Assembly: GCA_037447125.1 (NCBI GenBank)
Contig: JBBIHG010000003.1
Location: forward strand, 24,388-88,387
Direction of reading: 5' to 3'
From: UBA2029 sp037447125
Lineage (GTDB): Bacteria > Chloroflexota > Anaerolineae > Aggregatilineales > Aggregatilineaceae
DNA length: 64,000 bases
Shown here: piece by piece, positions 63,500-64,000 of the stretch
Layout of the letters: each line of letters starts with the position of its first letter
Numbering within the stretch: the stretch's first letter is position 1
The notes under the pieces: model-generated
Databases searched by the model: none
What the model was told of the DNA's origin: nothing
What the model saw: only the letters and a program-made list of their open reading frames with translations
Position numbers and translations under genes: made by a program

Positions 63500-64000
63500 T
63501 CATTGGCTCTCGTCCTCCGGTTTGCGCCCCTCCTTGCGCCGCAGATAGTCCAGCGGCTCGCCCACCTCGTCCGTTGGATTGTGGAGCGCCGCCCAAAACT
63601 CGTCCAGGCTCAGCGGTGCGAAGCCGCGCCACGTCACGCGGAAAGCCCGCGCCCGCATGTAGAGGAATAACCGCTCGCCGCGCTCGGTGCGTAGATGGTT
63701 GGCGACGTTGGGCAGCAGCAACTCGTCGCGCGCCTCGAAGCGCCCCTTGACCTCCACCCAGCACTTGAGAGCGGGCAGGTGGAAGTCCACCAGGTAGCGC
63801 CCGCCGCCGACGCGCTCCGGCTCGTACTGCCAGGCGATACCGCGCCGGTCAAGCTCCTGGGCGAAGGTCACTTCCAGCCGCGAGCGCATGAGCGCGCCGC
63901 CGTAGACGCTCTCCGTCGCTTCGCCGCGCCGGGGACCGCGCGCCGCGCGCGGCTGGCGCGAGGTGGGCAGCTTGCCAGAGGGAATCTCGTCGGGGGGCAT
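63500..64000 (-). CDS. PD-(D/E)xK-like nuclease-fold protein (may extend beyond window)
   Basis: 166 residues if the ATG at 64000 is the start; the window ends there. The N-terminal ~35 residues are basic and probably unfolded. The core reads SRLEVTFAQELDRRGIAWQY, YEPERVGGGRYLVDFHL and CWVEVKGRFEAR, an E...D...ExK pattern as in PD-(D/E)xK nucleases of the VSR/DUF559 kind. The role is unknown. It ends 20 bp before sixA in the same direction. Confidence 0.6.
   Translation of the reverse strand: MPPDEIPSGKLPTSRQPRAARGPRRGEATESVYGGALMRSRLEVTFAQELDRRGIAWQYEPERVGGGRYLVDFHLPALKCWVEVKGRFEARDELLLPNVANHLRTERGERLFLYMRARAFRVTWRGFAPLSLDEFWAALHNPTDEVGEPLDYLRRKEGRKPEDESQ

Overview
The window reads as GC-rich chromosome from a member of the Chloroflexota, most likely Anaerolineae or a relative. 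Evidence: a membrane-arm complex I operon of the order nuoA-H-J-K-L, two tandem S1-domain proteins next to rpsU and infA, secreted WD40 and TolB-like propellers, a substrate-binding protein fused to SH3 and CARDB domains, a threonyl-tRNA synthetase without a TGS domain, and large numbers of GC-rich palindromic repeats. This assignment is inference; there is no rRNA gene in the window to settle it. I saw no tRNA gene, CRISPR array or prophage.

Layout. 1-4427 (minus): complex I membrane subunits, NuoL cut by the window edge. 4840-7830: secreted CHRD protein, two FemAB-like aminoacyltransferases in tandem, and a DUF4926 gene broken by an insertion sequence (IS) end. 8083-16498: a carbohydrate locus, probably for xylo-oligosaccharides: GH3 glycosidase, divergent LacI repressor with two matching operators, substrate-binding protein plus two permeases, and a secreted GH8 enzyme. 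16541-19495: IS remnant fused to a PBP2 tail, then a tail-to-tail type II restriction-modification pair. 19885-24255: anaerobic glycerol-3-phosphate dehydrogenase glpABC. 24213-24495: a rearrangement scar whose second copy lies at 62880-63086. 24731-28120: HIT protein, thiolase, rsmH. 28121-34256: secreted or anchored propeller and Pro/Thr-rich proteins, with a solitary rpmJ. 34295-38082: three M42 metallopeptidases around a pRiA4b-ORF3-family gene. 38115-40306: an EcoRV-type methyltransferase with a truncated EcoRV-like nuclease running into a truncated HepT, followed by MntA. 40600-43350 (minus): T-box, a small unknown gene and thrS. 43520-45748: receptor-like multidomain binding protein. 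46424-50230: S1, S1, rpsU, infA. 50354-57060: phosphoribosyltransferase, membrane proteins, VapBC, AI-2E family transporter, methyltransferase. 57424-64000: tandem-NYN protein, Ser/Thr kinase, murI, sixA and a PD-(D/E)xK-like protein.

Three themes deserve attention. First, the region is scarred: genes are joined to fragments of other genes at very short shared sequences (birA::sixA, transposase::PBP2, EcoRV-like::HepT, DUF4926::IS). Second, it is dense in dispersed palindromes, including seven copies of a CCGCAGAGGC inverted repeat and one MITE-like element with perfect 12-bp termini and a 9-bp target duplication. Third, several regulatory sites can be read directly: LacI operators over the GH3 promoter, a T-box for thrS, three 10-bp direct repeats at the methyltransferase promoter, and a consensus promoter followed by a ~177-nt terminated leader or small RNA before the second S1 gene. 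The most interesting uncharacterised protein is the tandem-NYN protein at 57424.
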